64,000 bases of DNA from contig NW_001914869.1 of NCBI RefSeq assembly GCF_000208925.1, forward strand, positions 62,001 to 126,000, given 5' to 3'. Source of the stretch: Entamoeba histolytica HM-1:IMSS. Lineage: Eukaryota; Evosea; Mastigamoebida; Endamoebidae. Below, piece by piece: positions 9,688 through 19,210 of the stretch; the stretch's first letter is position 1, and each line of letters begins with the position of its first letter. A program made the position numbers and the translations under genes. The notes under the pieces are model-generated. The model worked only from the letters and a program-made list of their open reading frames with translations, made no database searches and was not told where the DNA came from.

Positions 9688-12600
9688 ATGGACAGTTGTT
9701 TAGTTCAAATCAAACAAATTGTTTATTCAACATCAAAAAAGAACGGGAAACAAAATCAGTCAGAAATTAATGATATTCTTACAATGACTGGAATTACTGG
9801 AAAGATTATATATATTAAATCGTTAATTGAAAATGTATTGTCTGATGGTGTTGGAAGAGAATCATTTAAATTACAAACATTACGAGATGAAATTAATGCT
9901 CTAACACAATCAAGCCAAGCAGTTTTATTTAAGAAAGAATTATCAGCAATGAAACTCTCAACTACTCAAATTAAGTCATTTCGGGTTACTCCTTCTGGAG
10001 AATATTTATTTGGTATTCTTCCTAATCAACCGACGTCTTTAACATCTGCTTTGTTATTTGATTATTTATGTGAACATCCTAAAGAACGAATTGATAGAAC
10101 TAATTGTTCAAATGCTAATATTTTTTCAGTTTCATGGAAAACTCCCGTTTCATTAGATTTATCACTTCCACCAATTCATACTATTTCAGAAGAGATTGTT
10201 GGTGAATTAGGTACTTCTTGTGTTGGTTCAAAAGATACATTTTCTGCTTTATTAACAAGTATTTATGGTGATTCAATGACTGAACAACAAGTAGGAGAAT
10301 TAATTGTTTTATTAATTCAATGTGTTGAACGTTCAACAAATGATTCATCTACAGTATCAGAGTGGGATGCTGAAATAATTGGAACAGTATTAAAACCTAA
10401 ATGTAAAAATTGGAATATTATTGCTAAAGTAATGGACTTTCAAGGATATGAATATAAGTCATTAAATGCTATTATTTTATTAATTAGAATCTTCCAACAA
10501 ATTGGAGATTTCCCATTTAATTCATTCTTTAAAGAAGAATGGAATAATGGAAGAGCACAAGGATGTGTTGTACAAAAACTTATTCATATTGCATCACAAT
10601 CAACTAGTGAAAGTCAATATTTAATGAAATATATTTGTTCTTTGTATAATGTTGGTGTTGAAAGAGGTATGAGAGTTTTATGGGAACAACAAGGATTTGT
10701 AGAACAAATTATTTCTATTGGAGAACGAGCAAGTAGTGATTTTGATTCCATATATAGCTCTATTGAAGTTGTATTACCAATATTATGTAAATGTAAAGCA
10801 AGTGCAGGAAGACAACGTGCAGTATTAGCATTATTAAGAAATAATACAAAACAATATTCTATTGTTCAATCATTATGGAAGAATAATTCTCTTATTATTG
10901 CTCAAGGATTCAGAGACAGATACATGGAAGATGCATCTTCCATTGATGATATAATTAATTCGATTGGAATTCAGGAATGTTCTAAAGTTCTTACTCAAAT
11001 GAGGCCAACATCATTTGCGCTTGATATTGCATGCTTATTAGTTAAAAAAGATGGGTTTATTTTAGACAAATGGTTGATTGAACAAAGAAAATTAAGAGGA
11101 AATGTTTTTGGTAAAGAAATTATTCAATTCATTAAAGACAAACAATTATTGGCTACTGGAGTTTCTCCATTTAAACTAGACTTAGAAGTAGTGAAACAGT
11201 TATTAGTTACTGCTTCTTCATGTGGGTCTAGAAAAGAAGCAAATGAATTAGAACAACAATTTTATACTAAAACACCAAAGAAAGAGACAATTCCAGGAAG
11301 AGCAAATGAAATTTTTGGAGATTATTTCAAAGGAAATTATACAGTAGAAGCAATTGTTAATGTAATTATTAAGATGCGTGATAGTAATGATACATCGGAT
11401 AATGATTTATTTGCTTTCTTTATTAAAACATTATTTGATGAGTTTAAAAGAATTAGTGATTTTCTTAAAGTTGATGTTGTTGTTCAATTTGGAAATTTAT
11501 ATGGAGAAATAATTTCTAAGGGTGTACTAAAGAATTGTGCTTTAATTCATATTTTAAGAGTTATCTTATGGGCACTGAGAGAACCTATTTCATCTAATTT
11601 CTTTACTTGTGGATTAACTGCACTTAGTAGATTCAAGAATCGTTTACATGAATGGCCAACATATTGTTATTTATTAAAAGAACTTAAGAGTATTGAAACT
11701 CAAGACCCTCAGTTGTATAGAACTATTTGTGAAAATGCAAATAGTAAATTTGCAATTGTATTAGCTCTTATTCAAAAATTATACCCTCGTGTTTATCCTC
11801 AAATAGTATTAGACTCAAAAAGTGTTTCAGTTATTAGGACTTTATGTGGATGTTTTGAGGATATATCATCTATGAGTATAGAACAAATTAAAAAAGAATC
11901 TGAAAATGTGTTTAATACTTTTAAGCCAGCACAAATGACTGAAATGATTGAAACATCATTATTTATGATTGCTATTATAAGAGAATCAACACAACCAAAA
12001 TGTATTGATACTATACAATCATTTGGGTTTTCTTTGGATAAACTAAATTTATTTACTGTTGAAATGATTAATATGTTATTAAAACGAAGAGAATATGATA
12101 AACAAACTGCTTCATTATTTGAATCATTAGGTTCATTATTAGGTCTTCTCACTATTGGAATGAATAAACCATTAAGGTCAAATAAACTAGTTCCTAAATC
12201 ATTATTAACAGATCAATTAACAGTTGAAAATTTCGATGTTATGTTAGAATTTGTTGTTCACTTCTTATTCTCTTCAAATAAATCTGATATATTCACTCCA
12301 AATAATCCTTGGATTGTTCCGTTACTTCAAGTAGTATGTGAAGTTTCTTTATCTCCTGAACTTTTAACTCATCATAACTCTATAGAAAAATTACTTCAAC
12401 TACTTCATATTTCTGCTAAAGATTATCTCGAATGTCATCCATTACGTTCTTCTGCTGAAGACTCAATTGATAAACTACGTAAATTTGCTAAAGAAAGAAA
12501 CAATGGGGATGAAGGTATTTTTTATGAATTTGTAGAAAATAAACAATTAATTCCTGAAAAGACTCTTAAGCAAGTGTTATTATCAGAAAAGTCATTGTGT

Positions 12601-14481
12601 TATGTTAAATCTCTTAAGTCTATTCCTGATATTCAATTGCCTGAGTATTTGATTTGTCCATCTTTATCTTTAGATCAATGGTATATTATTATTCTATGTT
12701 TTCTTGACTTTTCATTACAAGATATAAGCAAAACAACTACTGTAAGTATGAATGCTATTATAACAACTGTTATTCAATTGGTTCAAAAAGACTTTGCAAT
12801 GGAAACTGATATTAGTAAAATCACAGAAGCTACGAATCGTGTATTTAACATTGCTCAAAAATTATCACAATATACTTGTAGAAGTTGTTTAGATACTAAA
12901 CTTTGGAAATATATTATTCCATATGTTAATATTGCTATTAAACAAAAAGATATTTCTAAACCTATTGAACAAATAAAAGAAATTGTGATGAATAGTCTTC
13001 AACCCCAAATAGAAAAGGCTGTTTCTATTAAATTAGAAGAACTTAAAAAAAGTGCTAAACGACAACTTGAACAATTCATTCTTCAAATAACTCCTGAACG
13101 ACAAGCTGCTATATCTAGTAATAATACTAAATTTGTTGCTAAAGGATTTGAATATCTGAATGATGCACCTCAATTACCTCCTAAACTTCAAATTGCATAT
13201 GGTGGTGTTACTAATTATCAAATGGAAACATATGCTATAGGAGTGACAAATGAAACAAAACAACATTTAGATGATAAATTAGTTAGTTTTGTTCATCAAC
13301 CACTTCGTCTTGATACAATTGAAAAATATGTTCAATTATTAACACCTGAATGTACAGAAAAAACTGTTAGTAAACTTATTATACAATGTATAAATAAGGG
13401 AAGTAAAGATTATTGTATTCGAACAATGGAAATTATTGGAATTATTTTTATTAATAATAAAAAGCAACCAAACCGTTGTTGTGAATTACTTTCTGAAATA
13501 TTTAAGGAGGTTTGTACTATATTTGAAAAGAATTATAATATTTCTTCATTTAACCCAGAGATTTATGCAACAATACTTTCTTCATTAATAGAAATGCTTA
13601 TTGAAAAATCACTAAATATCATTGACACTGTCTTATTAATGGGCCATTTTATGACTTTCTTCCAAAAATTACATCCAAACCAATTCCCAAAATTTACTTG
13701 TCAATGGATTGAACTATTCTCTCATAGAAGTTTATTGCTCAGTCTTTCTAAACCTTCTGAAAAAAAGAATAGAGTCTTGTTTATGTACTTTGACTTATTT
13801 ATGAAATATTTACAATTTGTTCAACCAATATTAACTTTAAAAGTTTCTATTAGTCAACAAATATACTCAGCAACACTAATATCAATCCTTACATTAAGAG
13901 AATGTTTTCCAACATTCTTATCATTTTTTGCTTTACCATTAGTATCTGCTATTCCTTACACTGCAGTATCTCTAAGACTTCCAATATTAACTGTTGTTTC
14001 TCATGATGATAACTATTCAGATCACTTTGAAACTATTATAAAAAAGATTCCTCTTGAAATACAAGAAGTGTTAAATAAAGGTGATGTTGCTTCAATGATA
14101 CCATTCATCAAAACACCTTCAGCACTCCCTATTGTTGTTGGGTTATTAACAAAAAAGTCACTAAACCTTTTAGAAGATCTTTTAAAATTATGTACAGAGT
14201 CTCAACAAATAGAAATTATCAATGCGGTTGTTGATTTAATGAGGCTTCAAACAGAAACAACTCAAATGATGAAAGACTTTATTTCAAAATTAATTTCTTC
14301 AAACATTGAAAATTTAAACGAAATCATATTAAGGGTTTTAATAGAACGGTCATTTGGTGAATATCATCAAGTTGGTGCTATGAAAACATTAGAGTCATTA
14401 GTTCAAACACACCCCCAGTTAATCCATTTGGCGAAACGTAAGTCAACTATTGTAGCTCAAAAATTATCTGAACTTTGTTAA
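9688..14481 (+). CDS. NOT1: CCR4-NOT transcription complex subunit 1 (NOT1)
   Basis: Scaffold of the CCR4-NOT deadenylase complex, which shortens mRNA poly(A) tails in the cytoplasm. Seen in 1,597 aa: helical repeats at the N-terminus; a MIF4G-like CAF1-binding domain at about 535-680 with ALSRFKNRLHEWPTYC, nearly the human ALDRFKNRLKDYPQYC; a DUF3819/CNOT9-binding region at about 1010-1135 with TTVIQLVQKDFAMETD; and a NOT1 C-terminal superfamily domain (about 1390-1570) with LRECFPTFLSFFALPL and SLRLPILTVV. Shorter than human CNOT1 (about 2,370 aa), mainly in the N-terminal part. A short upstream ORF (9647-9703, 18 codons) overlaps the start codon out of frame and could reduce translation. 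Intronless. Confidence 0.93.
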   Translation: MDSCLVQIKQIVYSTSKKNGKQNQSEINDILTMTGITGKIIYIKSLIENVLSDGVGRESFKLQTLRDEINALTQSSQAVLFKKELSAMKLSTTQIKSFRVTPSGEYLFGILPNQPTSLTSALLFDYLCEHPKERIDRTNCSNANIFSVSWKTPVSLDLSLPPIHTISEEIVGELGTSCVGSKDTFSALLTSIYGDSMTEQQVGELIVLLIQCVERSTNDSSTVSEWDAEIIGTVLKPKCKNWNIIAKVMDFQGYEYKSLNAIILLIRIFQQIGDFPFNSFFKEEWNNGRAQGCVVQKLIHIASQSTSESQYLMKYICSLYNVGVERGMRVLWEQQGFVEQIISIGERASSDFDSIYSSIEVVLPILCKCKASAGRQRAVLALLRNNTKQYSIVQSLWKNNSLIIAQGFRDRYMEDASSIDDIINSIGIQECSKVLTQMRPTSFALDIACLLVKKDGFILDKWLIEQRKLRGNVFGKEIIQFIKDKQLLATGVSPFKLDLEVVKQLLVTASSCGSRKEANELEQQFYTKTPKKETIPGRANEIFGDYFKGNYTVEAIVNVIIKMRDSNDTSDNDLFAFFIKTLFDEFKRISDFLKVDVVVQFGNLYGEIISKGVLKNCALIHILRVILWALREPISSNFFTCGLTALSRFKNRLHEWPTYCYLLKELKSIETQDPQLYRTICENANSKFAIVLALIQKLYPRVYPQIVLDSKSVSVIRTLCGCFEDISSMSIEQIKKESENVFNTFKPAQMTEMIETSLFMIAIIRESTQPKCIDTIQSFGFSLDKLNLFTVEMINMLLKRREYDKQTASLFESLGSLLGLLTIGMNKPLRSNKLVPKSLLTDQLTVENFDVMLEFVVHFLFSSNKSDIFTPNNPWIVPLLQVVCEVSLSPELLTHHNSIEKLLQLLHISAKDYLECHPLRSSAEDSIDKLRKFAKERNNGDEGIFYEFVENKQLIPEKTLKQVLLSEKSLCYVKSLKSIPDIQLPEYLICPSLSLDQWYIIILCFLDFSLQDISKTTTVSMNAIITTVIQLVQKDFAMETDISKITEATNRVFNIAQKLSQYTCRSCLDTKLWKYIIPYVNIAIKQKDISKPIEQIKEIVMNSLQPQIEKAVSIKLEELKKSAKRQLEQFILQITPERQAAISSNNTKFVAKGFEYLNDAPQLPPKLQIAYGGVTNYQMETYAIGVTNETKQHLDDKLVSFVHQPLRLDTIEKYVQLLTPECTEKTVSKLIIQCINKGSKDYCIRTMEIIGIIFINNKKQPNRCCELLSEIFKEVCTIFEKNYNISSFNPEIYATILSSLIEMLIEKSLNIIDTVLLMGHFMTFFQKLHPNQFPKFTCQWIELFSHRSLLLSLSKPSEKKNRVLFMYFDLFMKYLQFVQPILTLKVSISQQIYSATLISILTLRECFPTFLSFFALPLVSAIPYTAVSLRLPILTVVSHDDNYSDHFETIIKKIPLEIQEVLNKGDVASMIPFIKTPSALPIVVGLLTKKSLNLLEDLLKLCTESQQIEIINAVVDLMRLQTETTQMMKDFISKLISSNIENLNEIILRVLIERSFGEYHQVGAMKTLESLVQTHPQLIHLAKRKSTIVAQKLSELC

Positions 14482-15337
14482 AGTAATAATTAATTGTTAT
14501 TCATTTTTCATCTTATTTTATTTATATTTTGTTCTGATTCTTACATCTCTCTTTGGTTTCAAAGTATTCTACTTGAAATTAGTTGTTAAGTCAAATAGAA
14601 ATAAGTATTTAATTCAGTTTGGTAAAATGGATATAATGTATGTTATTTTACTGTTTTAAAAACTGAATTTTGTCATTCTAAGAAAAAAACTTTCTCTCAA
14701 TACTTCTAAAAAAAGATAAATAAAATATAATCTTGTTGTAGATGGTTCTTTGTTTTTGTTGAAGTTTTCTACAGTTATTGTCTCATACCTTTTTTCTCGT
14801 TAGACTATATCATTTCTGAATTTAAAAGAATAAACCCTTCTCCAATAAAAAATAATGCCTTATCAAATATCAACTTTTTCCAAAATAAGGTATTTGTTCA
14901 AGAATATCCTCGTTTACAAAATGGAAGATATGATTTTCACTTATTTAAGTGAAATTATAACTTTATTCTTTAACAATCCATAAAACAAAACACAATATTT
15001 ATTGTTATCAAAGTAATACTTTACATGAACCATAAGAAGTAATTCTATTTTTCCATTAACCAGAGTCTATTCATAACATAATCCCATTGACTCATAGTTG
15101 ATGAGAATTAATGGTAGATATGTATATAAAGAATATTGGAAATACAATGACATATAAATTCGAGTTATTTTGAAACAGATTGATGTGAAATTACAATCAT
15201 TTATTGAATTATTTATAAAAAAAAAATAAAAAAAAACTTTTACGATATAAATAAAAAAAAATCCAATATACCATAAAAACTTAGTAAAAATTCTTTTTTT
15301 AATTTTTTTTAGATAAGAGTCATTTAAATTTTATTCT
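14482..15337. other. Intergenic region, no gene recognised
   Basis: 856 nt of AT-rich DNA between NOT1 and the TLDc gene. No ORF of note, tRNA or known RNA motif. It holds a perfect 9-bp inverted repeat with 2-nt loop (14935-14954, arms TTTCACTTA/TAAGTGAAA) and homopolymer A/T tracts near 15220-15310, next to the downstream start. Confidence 0.6.
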
Positions 15338-16543
15338 ATGTCTTTTTCTCTTGAAGAACAAATTGAATCTCTCAAAGAAAGTTGTTTAAAGATGAAAGAT
15401 TTAATGGAAAGTCTTTCAAATTCAATTAATAATTTCAAGACATTCGACCAATCATTCATTGACACCAAAAAAGGATGGAATGAAGATGATAAGTGGATAG
15501 AAACAATGTTTGATCGAGCAGATGAACTTTTTCTTAAACGTCAGGTTATAGTTCGTTATGTGCTTGAATTAATGAATATTATCAAACTCATTCAAGGAGG
15601 TTTAAAACATGTGTATGACTCTACGCAAATAAGTCAAGAAATGGAAAGATGGTACAACTACCTTATCTACAGAATTGAGAAAATGGAAATAACCAAACAT
15701 GAAAATAGAGTTGCTCAAATTGACAAAGAACGACAAGACGAAATTAGTAAAATAAGAAATAAGCATAAAAATGAAGAAATGAACATAGAAAACAGTCTAA
15801 AGGAACTTGAAGAAAAAAAGAAACAAATTACATATAAAGAAAAAGAAGTAGAAGGAGAAAAAGAAATTGATATAGAAGACATAGAAAAACAAATAGAATT
15901 AGTCAATATTAAATACCAAAACATGATTGACTCAGCTACAGAAATAAACAAAAAAAATATTCAAGAAATAACAAGTAAAAAAAGAGGAAATAAAAGGATG
16001 TGTTTTGCCAATGAACGTATTAAACCATTTAAAAATATTTTGTGTGAATGGAGTCAGAAAAAAGACATTCAACTTATATATGACTCATTAACAGAAGAAA
16101 TTGTTCAAAATAAAGTATCTAAACTTGAACAATTGGTTATTGGTAAAAAGAATTTATTCTTTATAATTTTTGATGGCGATGAAAATATCTTTGGTGGATA
16201 TATTGATAAGACAATTGATAAACTTGATTACTGTATTCATAGTGACACAATGTTTGTATTTGTTTTATACTCTAATGGTAGGTTTAGTGATCCAACAAGA
16301 TTTAAATGTAATGGTAACCAAAAATTTGTTATGTTTAGTTGTAAGAATGAATGGCTTTTTACTTTTGGATATAGTGTTCATTGGCCAGAGAAGTCTGATA
16401 TTGCTGTTATGAAAAGTGGTACAAAAAAAAAGAGTTATTGTGGGGCAAATGGGTTTGAGTATTGTGAAGCTAAAAATGCGTTGTGTGGAAATTACAATTT
16501 TGTTGTAGAACAGATGTTAGTGTTTGAAGCAATAAGTGAATAA
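15338..16543 (+). CDS. Coiled-coil TLDc-domain protein
   Basis: 401 aa, function unknown; TLDc proteins elsewhere regulate V-ATPase or oxidative-stress responses. Seen: helical N-terminus, a charged coiled coil at about 110-225 (runs of E, K, I, Q), then a TLDc-like domain (about 230-401) with LFFIIFDGDENIFGGYI, DTMFVFVLYSNGR, the strand KNEWLFTFG and the ending FVVEQMLVFEA. This arrangement is common in an expanded Entamoeba family. The first ATG follows a T-rich leader with ATTTAAATT at 15322. Intronless; the coiled coil probably dimerises the protein. Two shorter TLDc-like genes lie 9-10 kb downstream (25237 and 26210). Confidence 0.8.
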   Translation: MSFSLEEQIESLKESCLKMKDLMESLSNSINNFKTFDQSFIDTKKGWNEDDKWIETMFDRADELFLKRQVIVRYVLELMNIIKLIQGGLKHVYDSTQISQEMERWYNYLIYRIEKMEITKHENRVAQIDKERQDEISKIRNKHKNEEMNIENSLKELEEKKKQITYKEKEVEGEKEIDIEDIEKQIELVNIKYQNMIDSATEINKKNIQEITSKKRGNKRMCFANERIKPFKNILCEWSQKKDIQLIYDSLTEEIVQNKVSKLEQLVIGKKNLFFIIFDGDENIFGGYIDKTIDKLDYCIHSDTMFVFVLYSNGRFSDPTRFKCNGNQKFVMFSCKNEWLFTFGYSVHWPEKSDIAVMKSGTKKKSYCGANGFEYCEAKNALCGNYNFVVEQMLVFEAISE

Positions 16544-16744
16544 CACGTCTTATTTGACAGGTAGTTTTTATTCGCTTTAGTTATTATTGCTTAACAAGAT
16601 AAACCAAAGTAGTAAAAAAATCAAGTCTTAAATTATATTATATTCTTTTTCAGGTGAATATTCAAAGAAAAAAAGAAATAATTATTTGATATGAAAAACA
16701 TTTTTAAGTCTTTTTAATTGAAGAAAAATAGATCTTATAAATCA

Positions 16745-17044
16745 ATGAGTGTTTCAACATTACAACCTCCTAATGAAAAAACTTGTATCAATCAAAATCA
16801 AAAAATTAATCCTTATGGAATTGATGAACTTACACACCAACCTCCTAATGAAATAATACTTGAAAATAATAAAAAAGAATTAGAGAATTATAAACCATCA
16901 GAACAATGCCAAGTAGAAGAGAATAGTGATTTACCACAAAACCAAGTTGAAACCATTTCTTCAAGTAATCCAAAAGAAGTTATAATTATAACATCAGTAT
17001 GTGCAATTCTTTATGCGGTGTTACTTTGTTTCGTTGGATATTAA
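16745..17044 (+). CDS. Small tail-anchored membrane protein, unknown function
   Basis: 99 aa from ATG 16745; the frame stays open upstream but without another ATG. Seen: a polar N/Q/E-rich region with the motif QPPNE twice (residues 7-11 and 33-37), then a single C-terminal hydrophobic segment (about 77-97, VIIITSVCAILYAVLL) ending CFVGY, typical of a tail-anchored protein inserted after translation. No SNARE heptads are visible. I do not recognise a family. A TTG at 16718 in the same frame was not chosen because eukaryotic starts are ATG. Confidence 0.5.
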   Translation: MSVSTLQPPNEKTCINQNQKINPYGIDELTHQPPNEIILENNKKELENYKPSEQCQVEENSDLPQNQVETISSSNPKEVIIITSVCAILYAVLLCFVGY

Positions 17045-17241
17045 AATAAATGTGACAAAATTTAATGGTTTTGTTTTAAAAAAAAAATTGAGCGTTATAA
17101 ATTATCAAGTTGAAGGAAAATTAATTAAATGAAATAAATTCATTTTTGTTAAAAACCCAAAAAAGCATTGACTAAAAGAAAGAATTTAATTTCAATGCTC
17201 TAACTAATGGCAATACAAACCAATTCAATGAGATAAAATAG

Positions 17242-17738
17242 TTATCGTTTTTCTAAGTCTGAACGATGAAGTTCATCTTGTTGTTCAATTTCATTTAAAA
17301 CAATCTGAGGACCAGCTTCTATTAATTCACCAGCGTTTATAACTTCATCTAGAACAACATACGCTCGGGCAAAATCGAAGATGATATCAATTTCACTAAC
17401 ACTACCAAAATATTTATCTAATATAACTACATAACGATGAATTGTTTCGAGTGCAAGAAGTTCATTATCCCCTTTATCAATACATGTCATAAAATATAAA
17501 TTAGCATAACTACATTTCAATTAACTTTTGACTTGTCTATAGAAGAATAAACAAACCGTCGATAAACAATAGTAGAGTCTCTCCATTCAACAAAATTACT
17601 TACAGCTGTTGTTCTTTTTAAAACAAGATTTGATACTTCACGAATAATTCTCTCTCTCTCTTTTAATGAATGAGAGGTATACCATTTATGTAAACGAACT
17701 TTTCCTTGTCTGTTTACAACCAATAAGAACTTGATCAT
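17242..17738 (-). CDS. Clathrin adaptor sigma subunit, AP-1 type
   Basis: Small chain of a heterotetrameric clathrin adaptor, sorting cargo at the trans-Golgi or endosomes. Two exons, 17738..17557 and 17509..17242, joined across a 47-nt intron (17556..17510, GTTTGT...TAG), give 149 residues, the normal length. Seen: MIKFLLVVNRQGKVRLHKWY at the N-terminus, FVEWRD, then across the junction YRRYANLYF, and DNELLALETIHRYV, LDKYFGSVSEIDIIF and VVLDEVINAGELIE. EWRD and LDKYFGSV fit AP-1 sigma better than AP-2 (EFRN, LNEYFHNV), AP-3 or AP-4. Without splicing, exon 1 ends in a premature stop 14 codons later. Divergent from the bZIP gene. Confidence 0.9.
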
Positions 17739-18235
17739 ACCTTTATGATTTTAAAGATTTGATTATTCTATTTTTTCTATCTTGTCATTTTGTTTTTATT
17801 TTTCATTACTATTTTTAAAATATTATCTTTTTTGATTTTTTTTACTATTAAAATACTTTTCTTATTCTTTCACTTATTATTTTCTTTTTCTTTCTTTTTA
17901 AGTTCTTGTGTGGTAATAACATTTTTATAAATTAAATAACACAATTTCTAAAAAGCCACATTCTTCTCACGTGTTGTTCAGTCGTTGTGACGTTCATTTT
18001 GAACTTTTAAATGAAATTCATTAATAAAAGACTAGTGTACCACCTTCGACTTAGAGGACAGTGTAGTCCCAACAAATACAGAAGTACTAACTGAAGTAGA
18101 CAAATCTTTAAAAAATGATACAACACTAAAAAGAGAAAATTTTCTATTTTTAAGGGTTCTTAAAAATGACATAAATTTGAAACACAAATGATCTATTTAT
18201 AATTAAAGGAAAAGAAAACTAATAATAACCAAATC
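17739..18235. promoter_or_regulatory. Shared upstream region of AP sigma and bZIP genes
   Basis: 497 nt. Seen: a T-rich half next to the sigma gene, then palindrome CACGTG (17968-17973), CRE-like TGACGT (17988-17993), GAAC (18001-18004) and initiator-like AAATTCA (18014-18020). A short stretch of higher GC (about 18030-18095) carries no ORF longer than 27 codons. If transcription starts near 18020 the bZIP leader would be over 200 nt. Function of the elements is inferred. Confidence 0.4.
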
Positions 18236-18919
18236 ATGGAACCAAATAACTCATTACCAGAACAAAATTTGGCGTTAGTCAATAGTCCTTATTCTGAACA
18301 AGCTCCTTCTAGTCCTGTTAAAGTTACTGAACCATTTAATCCAGTTGCTAGTAATACTCCATATTCTCCTTTCCCTTCATTTTCTCCTTACATTCCCCAA
18401 TCAGTTCAATTTCCACAACAACAACCACCACCTCAATTTCCAACAACTCAATACCCAGATCAAACTTATACCCCTTTACATAGAAGAAAAAGAAAATTTC
18501 AAAACATTACTTATGACAGATTATTGTCAGAAGAAGATCTTTCTTCTATGACTGTAGAAGAATTTGAAGATTATGTTAATGAATTAAAAGATAGAAGAAC
18601 TATTACTAAATCTGAGAAAGCTACTTTAAATAAAATTAAAAGAAAATTAAAAAATAAAGAAAGTGCTCGTAAAAGTAGACAAAAGAGTAAAGAAGCTTTT
18701 TTAAATCTTCAACAACAATTAGATGAATTAAGAAAACAATATGATGATGTTTTAAGAATTAATTGTCAATTAATTGAAATTGCTGATGGATGTGAAAGAT
18801 GTAGACAAAAAATTCGGCAAGTTCAAAATGCTAGAGGAGAGGCACAAGAAAATACGACACAACAACCTCAAACTCGTGCAATTATTCCAGTTCAATATTC
18901 TGTTAATCAAACTATATAA
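18236..18919 (+). CDS. bZIP transcription factor
   Basis: 227 aa nuclear DNA-binding regulator. Seen: P/Q/S-rich N-terminal half (1-80), basic patch HRRKRKF (82-88), then the bZIP basic region with N140 and R148 in the N-x7-R signature (KNKESARKSRQKSK), followed by a leucine-zipper-like helix (about 155-185: LQQQLDELRKQYDDVL) and a Q/T-rich tail. The zipper is short, perhaps three to four heptads, with I/C replacing leucine towards the end (CQLIEIADGCERC), so dimer choice may be limited. bZIP proteins are few in Entamoeba. The upstream region has E-box- and CRE-like palindromes that a bZIP factor could bind, so self-regulation is possible but unproven. Confidence 0.9.
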   Translation: MEPNNSLPEQNLALVNSPYSEQAPSSPVKVTEPFNPVASNTPYSPFPSFSPYIPQSVQFPQQQPPPQFPTTQYPDQTYTPLHRRKRKFQNITYDRLLSEEDLSSMTVEEFEDYVNELKDRRTITKSEKATLNKIKRKLKNKESARKSRQKSKEAFLNLQQQLDELRKQYDDVLRINCQLIEIADGCERCRQKIRQVQNARGEAQENTTQQPQTRAIIPVQYSVNQTI

Positions 18920-19210
18920 AAATTTGAAATTTCATTTAAATAAGTAATTATTGCTATTTTTTTTATTCTTCTTTACTTCTTTTTTATAATATTTTTAATT
19001 GTTTTCTTATTTTTAATTTAATTCATTGTATTTTTATATGATAAATTTTGATGATTAAACTTATCGTTGATATAACGTGTTATTTACGTGTAATTGTTTC
19101 ATTATTTTTCTTTTTTTTTTCTTTTTTTTTTTGACTTTTGTTTCATAATATTTATTTTGAGTTTTATTTAACAAAATTACTTTTTCTTCATCTTAAATAT
19201 TTAAAAAAAA

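Noticed and set aside
17517..17551. Premature stop in the sigma adaptin, as if a pseudogene or frameshift
   Set aside because: A 47-nt GTTTGT...TAG intron restores the AP sigma sequence exactly.
18040..18070. CTTAGAGGAC resembling part of 18S rRNA
   Set aside because: About ten bases only, no neighbouring rRNA similarity; chance.
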